Shown piece by piece: positions 9,057 to 17,250 of a stretch of DNA of 64,000 nt. Under the pieces are notes generated by a model that worked only from the letters and a program-made list of their open reading frames with translations, did no database searches and was not told the DNA's origin. Location: NCBI GenBank assembly GCA_036268075.1, contig DATAUV010000115.1, forward strand, positions 1 through 64,000, written 5' to 3'. Numbering within the stretch: the stretch's first letter is position 1; each line of letters opens with the position of its first letter. The position numbers were made by a program, and so were the translations under genes. Source of the DNA: DATARH01 sp036268075. GTDB lineage: Bacteria; Pseudomonadota; Alphaproteobacteria; ATCC43930; CGMCC-115725.

Positions 9057-9671
9057 ATGTTCGGCCGCAGAAGACCAGAGAACGAGGACCGCAAGATGCC
9101 AGCAGATGCTCCCGACGATTTGGGCATCCCGATGAAGCCTGCGCGGCCGCCGGGCCAGGCGGCTACCGTCGCCCCGGTGCCGCGGGTTCCGTCGGCGGTG
9201 CCCCCGCGCACGCCCGAGCTCGCCCGTCCGCTGCCCGAGCCGATCCGCCCACCCGAGCCGCCACGCCGCACCGTGCCCGAGCCGGCGCCGCAGCCCACGC
9301 GCCATAGCGATGGCGACTTGCGCCGGCTGATCGTCGGCCGCGAGATCTCGCTGTCGGGCGAGATCACCTCCTGCGACAAGCTCGTCGTCGAGGGGAGCGT
9401 CGAGGCCAATCTGCAGAATTGCCACGAGATCGAGATTTCCGAGAGCGGCCTGTTCAAGGGCACCGCCTCGATCGACGAAGCCGAGGTGCGCGGCCGCTTC
9501 GAGGGCGATCTGGTCGTCCGCCGCCGCCTCCTGATTCGCGCCGGCGGCAAGGTCACCGGCTCGATCCGCTACGGCCAGCTCGAAGTCGAAGCCGGCGGCG
9601 AGCTCAGCGGCGAAATCCAGGCCTCCGGCGACAACGTCGCCGATCTCGCGACCTCACGGGCGGCTTATTGA
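9057..9671 (+). CDS. bactofilin (polymer-forming cytoskeletal protein)
   Basis: A 204-residue protein whose residues about 85-190 form the bactofilin (DUF583) beta-helix: LIVGREISLSGEITSCDKLVVEGSVEA, then repeated G-x-V/I turns. Bactofilins polymerise without nucleotide and scaffold cell-wall or appendage machinery at the inner membrane. Residues about 28-83 are a proline-rich disordered linker. The start MFGRRR is chosen because bactofilins often begin with MF; a second ATG at 9096 is possible and neither start has a clear ribosome-binding site. Confidence 0.88.
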   Translation: MFGRRRPENEDRKMPADAPDDLGIPMKPARPPGQAATVAPVPRVPSAVPPRTPELARPLPEPIRPPEPPRRTVPEPAPQPTRHSDGDLRRLIVGREISLSGEITSCDKLVVEGSVEANLQNCHEIEISESGLFKGTASIDEAEVRGRFEGDLVVRRRLLIRAGGKVTGSIRYGQLEVEAGGELSGEIQASGDNVADLATSRAAY

Positions 9672-9680
9672 ACTTGAGTT

Positions 9681-9754
9681 GATGGGCTTCGCGTTGCTCA
9701 GCCCATCCTACGGCATCGAATCTCGTAGGATGGGCTGAGCGCAGCGAAGCCATC
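9681..9754. repeat. palindromic repeat, TAGGATGGGCTGAGCG family, copy 1
   Basis: Inverted arms at about 9681-9712 and 9724-9754 carry GATGGGCTTCGC...CCCATCCTACG and its complement. The element lies between the convergent bactofilin and nth genes and its right end overlaps the nth stop codon. Further copies are at 15382, 21776 and 57365. Confidence 0.88.
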
Positions 9755-10442
9755 ACCCCTCCGCGACCCGTTTCCCCTTCGGCGCCACGATCGCCTCTTC
9801 CGGCATCGTCTTCGCGCCGTACCGGCACAAATCCGCCACCACGCACAGATGGCAATCGGGCTTGCGCGCCTTGCAGACGTGCCGGCCGTGCAGGATCAGC
9901 CAGTGGTGCGCGTTGAGCCGGTATTCCGGCGGCGTCGCTTTTACCAGCCCCAGCTCGACCGCGTGCGGCGTCCTCCCCGGCGCGATCCCGGTGCGGTTGC
10001 CGACCCGGAAGATATGCGTGTCGACCGCGATCGTCGGCTCCTCGAACGCGACGTTAAGCACGACGTTGGCGGTCTTGCGCCCGACCCCCGGCAGCGCCTC
10101 CAGCGCCTCGCGGTCATGCGGCACCTCGCCGCCATGCCGCTCGATCAACAGCGCCGATAGCCGGATGATGTTTTTCGCCTTGGTGCGGTAGAGCCCGATC
10201 GTCCGCACCAGCTCGGCCACCCGCGCCTCACCGAGCGCAACCATCTTCGCCGGCGCGTCGGCGAGCGCGAACAAGGCCGGCGTCGCCTTGTTGACCCCGA
10301 CATCGGTCGCCTGCGCCGACAGCACGACCGCGACGAGGAGCGTGAACGAGTTGATGTACTCAAGCTCGGTGCGCGGGATCGGCCGGGTTTCTTCCAGCCG
10401 CCGGTAGAATTCCGCAACCTCGCGTTTGGTGAATTTGCGCAT
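9753..10442 (-). CDS. nth: endonuclease III (DNA glycosylase/AP lyase)
   Basis: A 229-residue base-excision repair enzyme removing oxidised pyrimidines and nicking abasic sites. The helix-hairpin-helix with the catalytic lysine is LPGVGRKTANVVLN (about residue 120), and the catalytic Asp is in VDTHIFRV. The C-terminal C-x6-C-x2-C-x5-C motif (CKARKPDCHLCVVADLC) binds the [4Fe-4S] cluster. The frame extends upstream to a TTG at 10463, but the ATG at 10442 (MRKFTKREV) fits the family better. A perfect 10-bp hairpin abuts this ATG. Confidence 0.95.
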   Translation of the reverse strand: MRKFTKREVAEFYRRLEETRPIPRTELEYINSFTLLVAVVLSAQATDVGVNKATPALFALADAPAKMVALGEARVAELVRTIGLYRTKAKNIIRLSALLIERHGGEVPHDREALEALPGVGRKTANVVLNVAFEEPTIAVDTHIFRVGNRTGIAPGRTPHAVELGLVKATPPEYRLNAHHWLILHGRHVCKARKPDCHLCVVADLCRYGAKTMPEEAIVAPKGKRVAEG

Positions 10443-10472
10443 CGCCGCGGATGTTAAGCGCAATCCGCGGCG
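10443..10472 (-). promoter_or_regulatory. hairpin abutting the nth start codon
   Basis: CGCCGCGGAT at 10443-10452 and its exact complement at 10463-10472 enclose a 10-base loop. In the nth mRNA the hairpin would end at the base before the ATG, covering the place where a ribosome-binding site should be. This could repress initiation, or it could mean that initiation really occurs at the TTG at 10463. The rest of the 279-bp gap up to 10721 shows only an 11-bp direct repeat (GGGCCTCAGTG at 10483 and 10500). Confidence 0.5.
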
Positions 10473-10721
10473 ACGCGAAAGCGGGCCTCAGTGAAAGCCG
10501 GGCCTCAGTGCTGCGCCGGCGGATTGGCCGGGGGCGCGGGATTGGTAGAAGCCGGCGGGTTTAAGAGCGGCAGATGCCGGCCCGGCCGGCTGCGCCCAAC
10601 GTCATCAGGCGCATCATACTACTACTCCAAGGGGTGCGGGCGGGATCGGAGCACCGCAGAGATTCGCAAACCCCTTAAGAAGCCACCGCCCCGTCTTTTA
10701 TCATGCCTAACGAAGTTTTAT

Positions 10722-11237
10722 ATGTTGCGGATGGAAGCCTCTCCAGCCGCGTCGCGCGCGATTTTCTTCGAGCGGGCGCTGCTGCCGCATCGCAGCCTGC
10801 CGCCGCGCGGGTTCAACATTTTGATGCTGGGCCTTGCCGGGCTCAGCCTCGCGGTCGGGATCGGGTTCGTGTCCCTCGGCGCCTGGCCGGTATGCGGTTT
10901 TTTCGGGCTCGACGTGGCGGCGATCTATGTCGCGTTCCGCATCAGCTATCGCAGCGCCCGGCGGCGGGAGACGCTGCGCCTGGCCGGCGACGAATTCACC
11001 GTCGAACGCGTCAGCATCCGCGGCGAGCGGCGGATCTGGCGGTTTCAGCCTTTCTGGCTGCGCGTCGTCCTCGACCAGCCCAACGACCACACGACCCGGC
11101 TGTCGCTCGTCTCGCACGGCAAGAGCCTGGTGATCGGCGATTTCCTGCCGCCGCCGGCCCGCCCCGAGCTGGCGCAGAGCCTCAAGGACGCCCTCGCCCG
11201 CTGGCGCGCTTCGCTCAGCCCAACGAACCCCGACTAA
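10722..11237 (+). CDS. DUF2244 domain membrane protein
   Basis: A 171-residue protein with two adjacent hydrophobic segments (about residues 28-48 and 52-70), followed by a basic, mostly beta cytosolic part with ERRIWRFQPFWLRVVLD. This matches the DUF2244 family of small integral membrane proteins common in alphaproteobacteria; the function is unknown. The long open frame starts at 10491, but hydrophobic domain homology begins only after MLRMEASPAASRA, so the ATG at 10722 is preferred (10731 also possible). The stop overlaps the end of dapB, which is convergent. Confidence 0.8.
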   Translation: MLRMEASPAASRAIFFERALLPHRSLPPRGFNILMLGLAGLSLAVGIGFVSLGAWPVCGFFGLDVAAIYVAFRISYRSARRRETLRLAGDEFTVERVSIRGERRIWRFQPFWLRVVLDQPNDHTTRLSLVSHGKSLVIGDFLPPPARPELAQSLKDALARWRASLSPTNPD

Positions 11238-12040
11238 AGCCCCAGCACGTCCTTCATGCCGTAGAGCCCCGGCGGCTTGCCGATGAGCCATTGCGCCGCC
11301 CTGACCGCGCCCCTCGCATAGATCGCGCGGTTGGTCGCGCGATGCACCAGCTCGAGCCGCTCGCCGGCGCCGGCGAAGACGACGTGGTGGTCGCCGACCG
11401 CGTCGCCGCCGCGCAACGAGGCAAAGCCGATATCGCCGTCGCGCCGCGCCCCGGTGATGCCGTCGCGCCCGCGCTTGGCGCTTGCCTCCAGCGTCGTGCC
11501 GCGCGCCGCCGCAGCCGCCGCGCCGAGCGCCAGGGCCGTCCCCGACGGCGCGTCGGCCTTGCCGCGATGGTGCATCTCCATGATCTCGATGTCCCAGTCG
11601 ACGCCGAGCCGCGCCGCGACCTGCTCGACGAGCCCCAGCAGCAGGTTGATGCCGAGGCTGGTATTCGCCGCCCAGACGATCGGAATGATCCGGGCGGCGG
11701 CGCGCACCGCCTCTTCCTGCCCCGGGGTGAGGCCCGTGGTCCCGATGACGATCGGCTTGCCCAGCGCCGCCGCCAGCGTCGCGTGCTCGGCCGTCGCGGC
11801 GGGCTGCGAGAAGTCGATCGCGACATCGCTCTCGCCGATCAGCCGCCGCGCGTCGTCCCCGATCGCGAGCCCGAGCTTGCCGATCCCCGGCACCTCGCCG
11901 ACATCCCGGCCGATCAGCGCCCCGCCCGGCGCGGTGACGCCGCCCGCGAGGTTGACGCCCTCGCCGGCGACGATCTCGGCCACCAGCATGCGGCCCATCC
12001 GCCCGCCGCACCCGATCACCCCCATCCCGATCTCAGCCAT
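11234..12040 (-). CDS. dapB: 4-hydroxy-tetrahydrodipicolinate reductase
   Basis: A 268-residue NAD(P)H-dependent enzyme of the diaminopimelate/lysine pathway, supplying peptidoglycan precursors. The Rossmann motif is GVIGCGGRMGRM at the N terminus. The catalytic segment EIMEMHHRGKADAPSGTA (about residue 153) holds the His-His pair and the substrate-binding Lys. FSQPAATAEH and GTTGLTPGQ are the other conserved segments. It is convergent with the DUF2244 gene (4-base overlap) and divergent from murJ. Confidence 0.97.
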   Translation of the reverse strand: MAEIGMGVIGCGGRMGRMLVAEIVAGEGVNLAGGVTAPGGALIGRDVGEVPGIGKLGLAIGDDARRLIGESDVAIDFSQPAATAEHATLAAALGKPIVIGTTGLTPGQEEAVRAAARIIPIVWAANTSLGINLLLGLVEQVAARLGVDWDIEIMEMHHRGKADAPSGTALALGAAAAAARGTTLEASAKRGRDGITGARRDGDIGFASLRGGDAVGDHHVVFAGAGERLELVHRATNRAIYARGAVRAAQWLIGKPPGLYGMKDVLGL

Positions 12041-12160
12041 CCCGCGCGCCTCCGCTGCTGCCGTCGCCGCGAGGGTAGCGTATCCTCCCTCTCAGGTCAT
12101 TCCGGGGCATTGACGGAAGAGGTGGAGCGCCCGCCCCGTTTTGGTCTACACCCGCACCCG

Positions 12161-13714
12161 ATGGCACTCATCCGCTCGGTCGCGACGATCGGCTCCTACA
12201 CGCTGGTGAGCCGCGTCTTCGGGTTTGTCCGCGACATCCTGACCGCGGCGATCCTCGGCGCCGGGCCGGTGGCGGATGCGTTTTTTGTCGCCCAGCGCCT
12301 GCCGAATTTGTTCCGGAGCCTGTTTGCCGAGGGTGCGTTCAGCGCGGCCTTCGTCCCGCTGGCGTCGAGCGCGATGGCGGAGGGCGGCAAGGAGGCCGTG
12401 CGCGAGTTCGCCGAGGAAGCCTTTGCGGTCCTCTTCGCGGCACTCACGATCTTCGTCGTGCTCGGCGAGATCTTCATGCCGGCGGTGATGCAAATCATCG
12501 CCCCCGGCTTTACCGACGAGCCCGGCAAGTTCGAACTCGTCGTCGCCCTTACCCGCATCACCTTCCCGTACCTGATGTTCATCTCGCTCGTGGCGTTGCA
12601 GGGCGGGCTCCTCAACTCGCTGGAGCGATTCGCCGCCGCCGCCGCGACCCCGGTGCTGCTGAACATCTTCCTGATCGCGGGTCTCTGGGCGATGGCGCAT
12701 TTCGGGTGGAGCGACGGCCGCGTGCTCGCCTGGTCGCTGACCGCGGCCGGGATCGCGCAGTTCCTCTGGCTCGCGGTGTCGTGCGCCCAGGCAGGCGTGC
12801 TGATCCGCCCCCGCCTGCCGCGCCTGACGCCGAAAGTCCGCCGCACCCTCGCGGTCATGGGCCCGGCCGTGATCGGCGCCGGTGTCACCCAGCTCAACCT
12901 GATGATCTCGACCGCGCTCGCCTCGCTGCTGCCGGAGGGCTCGGTCTCGTACCTCTATTACGCCGACCGCCTGAACCAGCTTCCGCTCGGCGTCGTCGGC
13001 ATCGCCGTCGCGACCGCGATCCTGCCGCCGCTGTCGCGCCAGGTGCATGGCGGCGACCTGGCCGGCGCGATCCACACGCAGAACCGCGGCGTCGAGCTGT
13101 CGGTGCTGCTGACCCTTCCCGCCGCGATCGGCCTCGCGATTCTCGCGCATCCGATTCTCGCCGTGCTGTTCGAGCGCGGCGCGTTTGGCGAGGCGGCGAC
13201 CTCGGCAACCGCGGCCGCGCTCTCCGCCTACGCCTTGGGGCTGCCGGCCTTCGTCCTCGTCAAGGTGCTGGCGCCGGCTTTCTTCGCCCGCCAGAACACG
13301 CGGACGCCGGTCAAGATCGCGATCGCGGCGATGGCGGTGAACCTGGGCCTCACCCTCCTGCTGATGCGCCCGCTCGCCCATGTCGGCGTCGCGATCGCGC
13401 TGTCGGCCGCGGGATGGATGCAGGCCGTGGCGCTGATGATCCTCCTATCCCGCCGCGGCCATTTCCGGTTCGACGACCGCGCCCGCGCCAACCTGCCGCG
13501 CATCGCCGCCGCCGCGCTCGCGATGGGAGCAGCACTGATCGGACTGCGCCTCGCCCTCGCCCCGGCGCTCACGGGAACCGCGGTCCTGCGCGTCGCCGCG
13601 CTGTTCGGCTTGATTGCCGCCGGCGCCGTGATCTTCGCCGGGCTGATCCTCGCGCTCGGCGTCGCGGGGTGGCGCGACCTTCGCAGGCTTGACCCGGCCC
13701 CGCAGCGGCGATAA
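12161..13714 (+). CDS. murJ: lipid II flippase MurJ
   Basis: A 517-residue polytopic inner-membrane protein of the MOP/MVF family, which moves lipid II across the membrane for peptidoglycan synthesis. The N terminus (SYTLVSRVFGFVRDIL, ADAFFVAQRLPNLFRSLFAEGAF) is diagnostic and about 14 hydrophobic segments follow. The open frame runs back to 10703 through the antisense strand of dapB, but the protein begins at the ATG at 12161. trpS follows 10 bases downstream, so the two are probably co-transcribed. Confidence 0.96.
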   Translation: MALIRSVATIGSYTLVSRVFGFVRDILTAAILGAGPVADAFFVAQRLPNLFRSLFAEGAFSAAFVPLASSAMAEGGKEAVREFAEEAFAVLFAALTIFVVLGEIFMPAVMQIIAPGFTDEPGKFELVVALTRITFPYLMFISLVALQGGLLNSLERFAAAAATPVLLNIFLIAGLWAMAHFGWSDGRVLAWSLTAAGIAQFLWLAVSCAQAGVLIRPRLPRLTPKVRRTLAVMGPAVIGAGVTQLNLMISTALASLLPEGSVSYLYYADRLNQLPLGVVGIAVATAILPPLSRQVHGGDLAGAIHTQNRGVELSVLLTLPAAIGLAILAHPILAVLFERGAFGEAATSATAAALSAYALGLPAFVLVKVLAPAFFARQNTRTPVKIAIAAMAVNLGLTLLLMRPLAHVGVAIALSAAGWMQAVALMILLSRRGHFRFDDRARANLPRIAAAALAMGAALIGLRLALAPALTGTAVLRVAALFGLIAAGAVIFAGLILALGVAGWRDLRRLDPAPQRR

Positions 13715-13724
13715 CCACCCGGCC

Positions 13725-14723
13725 ATGAACCGAATCTTTTCCGGCATCCAGCCGACCGGCAATCTGCATCTCGGCAATTACCTCGGCGCGATCCGCAACT
13801 GGGTCGCGCTGCAGCACGATTACGAGTGCATCTTCTGCATCGTGGACCTGCACGCGCTGACCCTGCCGCAAGACCCGGACGAGCTGCGCAAATCCACCCG
13901 CGAGGTCACCGCCGCCTATATCGCCGCCGGCATCGACCCCGAGCATTGCACGATCTTCAACCAGAGCATGGTGCCGGCCCATGCCGAGCTGTCGTGGCTG
14001 CTCGGCTGCCTGACCCCGCTCGGCTGGCTCAACCGGATGACCCAGTTCAAGGAAAAGGCCGGCAAGCAGCGCGACAATGCGGGCCTTGGCCTCTACGCCT
14101 ACCCGGTGCTGATGGCCGCCGACATCCTCGCCTACAAGGCGACGCACGTGCCGGTCGGCGAGGACCAGAAGCAGCATCTGGAACTCGCCCGCGACATCGC
14201 CGGCGCCTTCAACCGGCGCTACGACCGCGACTTCTTCCCGCTCCCCGAGCCGCAGATTTTCGGCGAGGCGACGCGGGTGATGAGCCTGCGCGACGGCTCG
14301 GCGAAAATGTCGAAATCGGACCCGTCGGACAATTCGCGCATCAACATGACCGACGACGCCGACACGATCGCCCACAAGATCCGCCGCGCCAAGACCGACC
14401 CCGAACCCCTGCCCGACACGATCGAGGACTTGGAAAAGCGTCCGGAGGCCGACAACCTCGTCGGCATCTACGCCGCGCTGACCGGGCAGACGAGCAAGGA
14501 GGCGCTGGCGCAATTCGCCGGCCAGAACTTCTCGACCTTCAAGCAGGCGCTGGCCGAGGTCGCGGTCGAGGTTCTCGGCAAGATCGGCGGCGAGATGCGC
14601 CGTCTGACGGCCGACCCCGGCCATATCGACCGCATCCTCCGCCGCGGCGCCGAGCGCGCCGCGGCGATCTCGATGCCGATCCTGCGCGACGTGCAGGACA
14701 TCACCGGGCTGCTGCGGCCTTAG
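13725..14723 (+). CDS. trpS: tryptophanyl-tRNA synthetase
   Basis: A 332-residue class Ic aminoacyl-tRNA synthetase charging tRNA-Trp. FSGIQPTGNLHLGNYLGAI carries the HIGH-like motif (HLGN) and KMSKSDPSDNS the KMSKS loop (about residue 195). GVPVGEDQKQHLEL-type residues appear as VPVGEDQKQHLELAR. A TTG 12 codons upstream is in frame, but the ATG at 13725 matches the family N terminus MNRIFSG. It follows murJ by 10 bases. Confidence 0.97.
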   Translation: MNRIFSGIQPTGNLHLGNYLGAIRNWVALQHDYECIFCIVDLHALTLPQDPDELRKSTREVTAAYIAAGIDPEHCTIFNQSMVPAHAELSWLLGCLTPLGWLNRMTQFKEKAGKQRDNAGLGLYAYPVLMAADILAYKATHVPVGEDQKQHLELARDIAGAFNRRYDRDFFPLPEPQIFGEATRVMSLRDGSAKMSKSDPSDNSRINMTDDADTIAHKIRRAKTDPEPLPDTIEDLEKRPEADNLVGIYAALTGQTSKEALAQFAGQNFSTFKQALAEVAVEVLGKIGGEMRRLTADPGHIDRILRRGAERAAAISMPILRDVQDITGLLRP

Positions 14724-14818
14724 CGGCAAAGAAGCGCATCCCGCTTCGGGGTTGATTCAGCCGCGTAAAGCCCCATGCTAACAAGCACCGATCGCACATC
14801 ATTCCCGCGGAGACCTCG

Positions 14819-15373
14819 ATGTTCATCCAGACCGAGCAGACCCCCAACCCGGCCACGCTGAAATTCCTGCCGGGCTGCGCGGTGATGAGCTCCGGCACCG
14901 CGAACTTCACCACGCCCGAGGCCGCTCGCCGCTCGCCGCTGGCCGAGCGGCTGTTCGAATTGCCCGAGGTCACCGGCATCTTCCTCGGCTCCGATTTCAT
15001 TACGGTCACCAAGGGCGGTGACACCGACTGGTATCAGCTCAAGCCGGCGGTGCTCGCCGTCGTCATGGAGCATTTCACCGCCGGCCGTCCGGTCATCGAG
15101 GGCGGCACGATGGGCGACGCGGCCGCCGGCGCCGAGGAGGAAGACGACGAGATCGTCTCGCAGATCAAGGAATTGCTCGAAACCCGCGTCCGACCGGCCG
15201 TCGCGCAGGATGGCGGCGACATCATCTTCGAGGATTTCAACGACGGCATCGTCTACCTGCACATGCAGGGCTCGTGCTCCGGCTGCCCCAGCTCGACCGC
15301 GACGCTCAAAGCCGGCATCGAGAACATGCTGCGCCACTACATCCCCGAAGTGATGGAAGTGCGGGCCGTCTAG
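14819..15373 (+). CDS. Nfu-type iron-sulfur cluster carrier
   Basis: A 184-residue protein with an N-terminal Nfu_N domain (FIQTEQTPNPATLKFLPG, residues 2-19) and a C-terminal NifU-like domain with the cluster-binding CSGCPSS (C-x2-C, about residue 153). An acidic linker separates them (EEEDDEIVSQ). The protein receives or delivers [4Fe-4S] clusters to target enzymes, like mitochondrial NFU1. A good ribosome-binding site (GGAGA) lies 6 bases before the ATG. Possible clients nearby include MiaB and Nth, but that link is only inference. Confidence 0.93.
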   Translation: MFIQTEQTPNPATLKFLPGCAVMSSGTANFTTPEAARRSPLAERLFELPEVTGIFLGSDFITVTKGGDTDWYQLKPAVLAVVMEHFTAGRPVIEGGTMGDAAAGAEEEDDEIVSQIKELLETRVRPAVAQDGGDIIFEDFNDGIVYLHMQGSCSGCPSSTATLKAGIENMLRHYIPEVMEVRAV

Positions 15374-15381
15374 CGGAGAAC

Positions 15382-15456
15382 GATGGGCTTCGCTGCGCTC
15401 AGCCCATCCTACTGCACCGGATCCCGTAGGATGGGCTGAGCGCAGCGAAGCCCATC
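15382..15456. repeat. palindromic repeat, TAGGATGGGCTGAGCG family, copy 2
   Basis: Near-perfect inverted arms at 15382-15411 and 15427-15456 lie between the Nfu gene and the tsaB-rimI fusion. An in-frame ATG at 15463 sits just after its right end. This makes the repeat relevant to choosing the start of the downstream gene. Confidence 0.88.
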
Positions 15457-15495
15457 ACCCGCATGACCGGGCCAAGCCCAGCCAAGGCGGGCTCT

Positions 15496-16626
15496 GTGAC
15501 CATTCTAGCCCTCGATACCGCCGGCTCGGCCTGCTCCGTCGCGATCGAGCGCGACGGCGAGGTTGTCGTCGCCCACCGCCAGGAGATGCGCCACGGCCAT
15601 GCCGAGGCGCTGATGCCAATGGTCGACGCGGCGATGCGCGAGGCGTCCCTGACGCCGACGGAGCTTGACGCGGTCGCCGTGTCGCTCGGCCCCGGCGGCT
15701 TCACCGGCATCCGGGTAGGGCTCGCGGCCGCGCACGGCGTTGCGCTGGCGAGCGGCGCGCGGCTCGTCGGCGTCACCAGCTTTGCCGCGGTCGCCTCTTC
15801 CGTCGAGGCGGACGGCCCCGTCCTCGTCGCCCTCGACAGCCGCCGCGCCGATTTCTACGTGCAGCTTTTCAACCCCGGCGGCGAGCCGGAGGCGGTCTTG
15901 CCCGACCGGCTCGCCGGCTGGATCGTGGAGAAGATCGGCGACGCACCGCTGATCGTCGCCGGTGACGCGGCCGAGGCCGCCGCCTCGGCGCTGGCGGGCC
16001 GGGCGCAAGTAATCGCCCTGCCCGGCACCTCGCCCGACGCGCGCGGCGTCCTCGCCGCCGCCCGGCGCATCCTGGAGGACACAGCCGAGCCGCCCGGCCC
16101 GCGCGCCCTTTACCTCCGTCCGCCCGATGTCAGCTTCGCCGCGCCGCCCGCCCCGCGCCCGGCCGCCCAGCGCATCGCCAAGCTGCCGCTGACCGCCGCC
16201 GAGCCGCTGGCGATGCTGCACCGGAGCTGCTTTCCGGACGATCCGTGGAACGGCGAGGCGATGTCGCGGGTGCTCGGCCTCTCCGGCTGTTTCGGTCATC
16301 TCGCCTGGGAGCGCGGCGAGCCGTGCGGATTTGTCCTCGCGCGCGACCTCGGCGACGAGTGCGAGATCCTGTCGATCGGCGTCGAGCCCGCCGCCCGCCG
16401 CCGAGGTCTCGGCGGGCGATTGTTGCGCGCCGGTATCGCCGAGGCGCGGCGCCGCGGCGCTGCTTCGGTCGTGCTGGAGGTTGCTTCCGACAATACTGCC
16501 GCGCGCCGTCTATATACGGCTCTCGGCTTTCTTCGGGTCGGGTTCCGCCCGCGCTATTACCGCCGCCGCGACGGTCTCGCCGACGCGTTGATATTGCGCC
16601 TCACCCTTGGGAATACGCTCACATGA
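15496..16626 (+). CDS. TsaB-RimI fusion protein
   Basis: A single 376-residue frame joins two proteins that are usually separate. Residues 1-215 are TsaB (ILALDTAGSACSVAIERDG, SLGPGGFTGIRVGLA), the non-catalytic partner of TsaD in tRNA t6A synthesis. Residues about 225-370 are a RimI-like GNAT acetyltransferase (FPDDPWNGEAM, ILSIGVEPAARRRGLGGRLL, NTAARRLYTALGF), which acetylates the N terminus of ribosomal protein S18 in other bacteria. The GTG at 15496 is preferred because AAGGCGG precedes it and TsaB starts here. The ATG at 15463 would add 11 residues but lacks a ribosome-binding site. Confidence 0.9.
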   Translation: MTILALDTAGSACSVAIERDGEVVVAHRQEMRHGHAEALMPMVDAAMREASLTPTELDAVAVSLGPGGFTGIRVGLAAAHGVALASGARLVGVTSFAAVASSVEADGPVLVALDSRRADFYVQLFNPGGEPEAVLPDRLAGWIVEKIGDAPLIVAGDAAEAAASALAGRAQVIALPGTSPDARGVLAAARRILEDTAEPPGPRALYLRPPDVSFAAPPAPRPAAQRIAKLPLTAAEPLAMLHRSCFPDDPWNGEAMSRVLGLSGCFGHLAWERGEPCGFVLARDLGDECEILSIGVEPAARRRGLGGRLLRAGIAEARRRGAASVVLEVASDNTAARRLYTALGFLRVGFRPRYYRRRDGLADALILRLTLGNTLT

Positions 16627-16752
16627 CTGTGAATTTGTGCTGAGGTAAGTCTAGGTGCGGCTCTAAATCGACAAGACCGGCAAAAGACCCGATTGCGCTG
16701 TGTTGAATAATTCCCTACATTTCGCCATCCGATTGGCCGCGGGAAATTCCAA

Positions 16753-17169
16753 ATGGACAGCACTGAGCAAGCAAACGATCTCCTGGCTCTGACGACTGAA
16801 ATCGTCGCGGCGCACGTCTCGAACAATACAGTAGCGCTCGGCGATTTGCCGCAGCTCATCAATCAGGTCTATCAATCGCTGGCCAATATCGGAACCGTTC
16901 CCGTAGCACCCGCCGCCCGTCCGCAACCGGCCGTCAACGTCAAGAAATCGGTCCAGGCCGACTACATCGTCTGCCTCGAAGACGGCAAAAAGCTGAAGAT
17001 GCTCAAGCGGCACCTGAAGACAGCCTACAACATGACCCCCGAGGCCTATCGCGAGCGCTGGGGTCTTCCGCCCGACTATCCGATGGTGGCGCCGAACTAC
17101 GCGCGTCAGCGCAGCCGGCTCGCGAAGGAGATCGGCCTCGGCACCCGCGCCCGCCGCGTGAGGGGCTGA
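16753..17169 (+). CDS. MucR/Ros family transcriptional regulator
   Basis: A 138-residue alphaproteobacterial regulator that silences or tunes exopolysaccharide, motility and cell-cycle genes in relatives. The Ros/MucR zinc-finger region is YIVCLEDGKKLKMLKRHLKT, then NMTPEAYRERWGLPPDYPMVAPNYA (about residues 70-120). The first Cys and first His are kept, but the position that carries a second His in Ros is Ala (KTAYN), so zinc binding may be weak or absent. The N-terminal about 60 residues fit the MucR oligomerisation region. It stands between tsaB-rimI and fur. Confidence 0.92.
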   Translation: MDSTEQANDLLALTTEIVAAHVSNNTVALGDLPQLINQVYQSLANIGTVPVAPAARPQPAVNVKKSVQADYIVCLEDGKKLKMLKRHLKTAYNMTPEAYRERWGLPPDYPMVAPNYARQRSRLAKEIGLGTRARRVRG

Positions 17170-17192
17170 ATCTCGGTTGCGGGAGGCATAGG

Positions 17193-17217
17193 CCGAACCG
17201 CTTGGTTCGGCTATAAT
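17193..17217 (+). promoter_or_regulatory. perfect TATAAT with adjoining palindrome before fur
   Basis: A consensus -10 box TATAAT is at 17212-17217. Directly upstream, CCGAACC (17193-17199) and GGTTCGG (17204-17210) form a perfect 7-bp inverted repeat with a 4-base loop, in the place of the -35/-10 spacer. It could be an operator, possibly for Fur itself or MucR, or a terminator for mucR. The TATAAT favours a promoter; no good -35 is visible. Confidence 0.5.
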
Positions 17218-17250
17218 GGCGGCGGTTATGCCGCTCGCTAAAGCCATCCG

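Noticed and set aside
10703..12160. Long open frame upstream of murJ in the murJ frame
   Set aside because: It runs antisense through dapB and is Arg/Pro-rich with no family similarity. The MurJ N terminus begins cleanly at the ATG at 12161.
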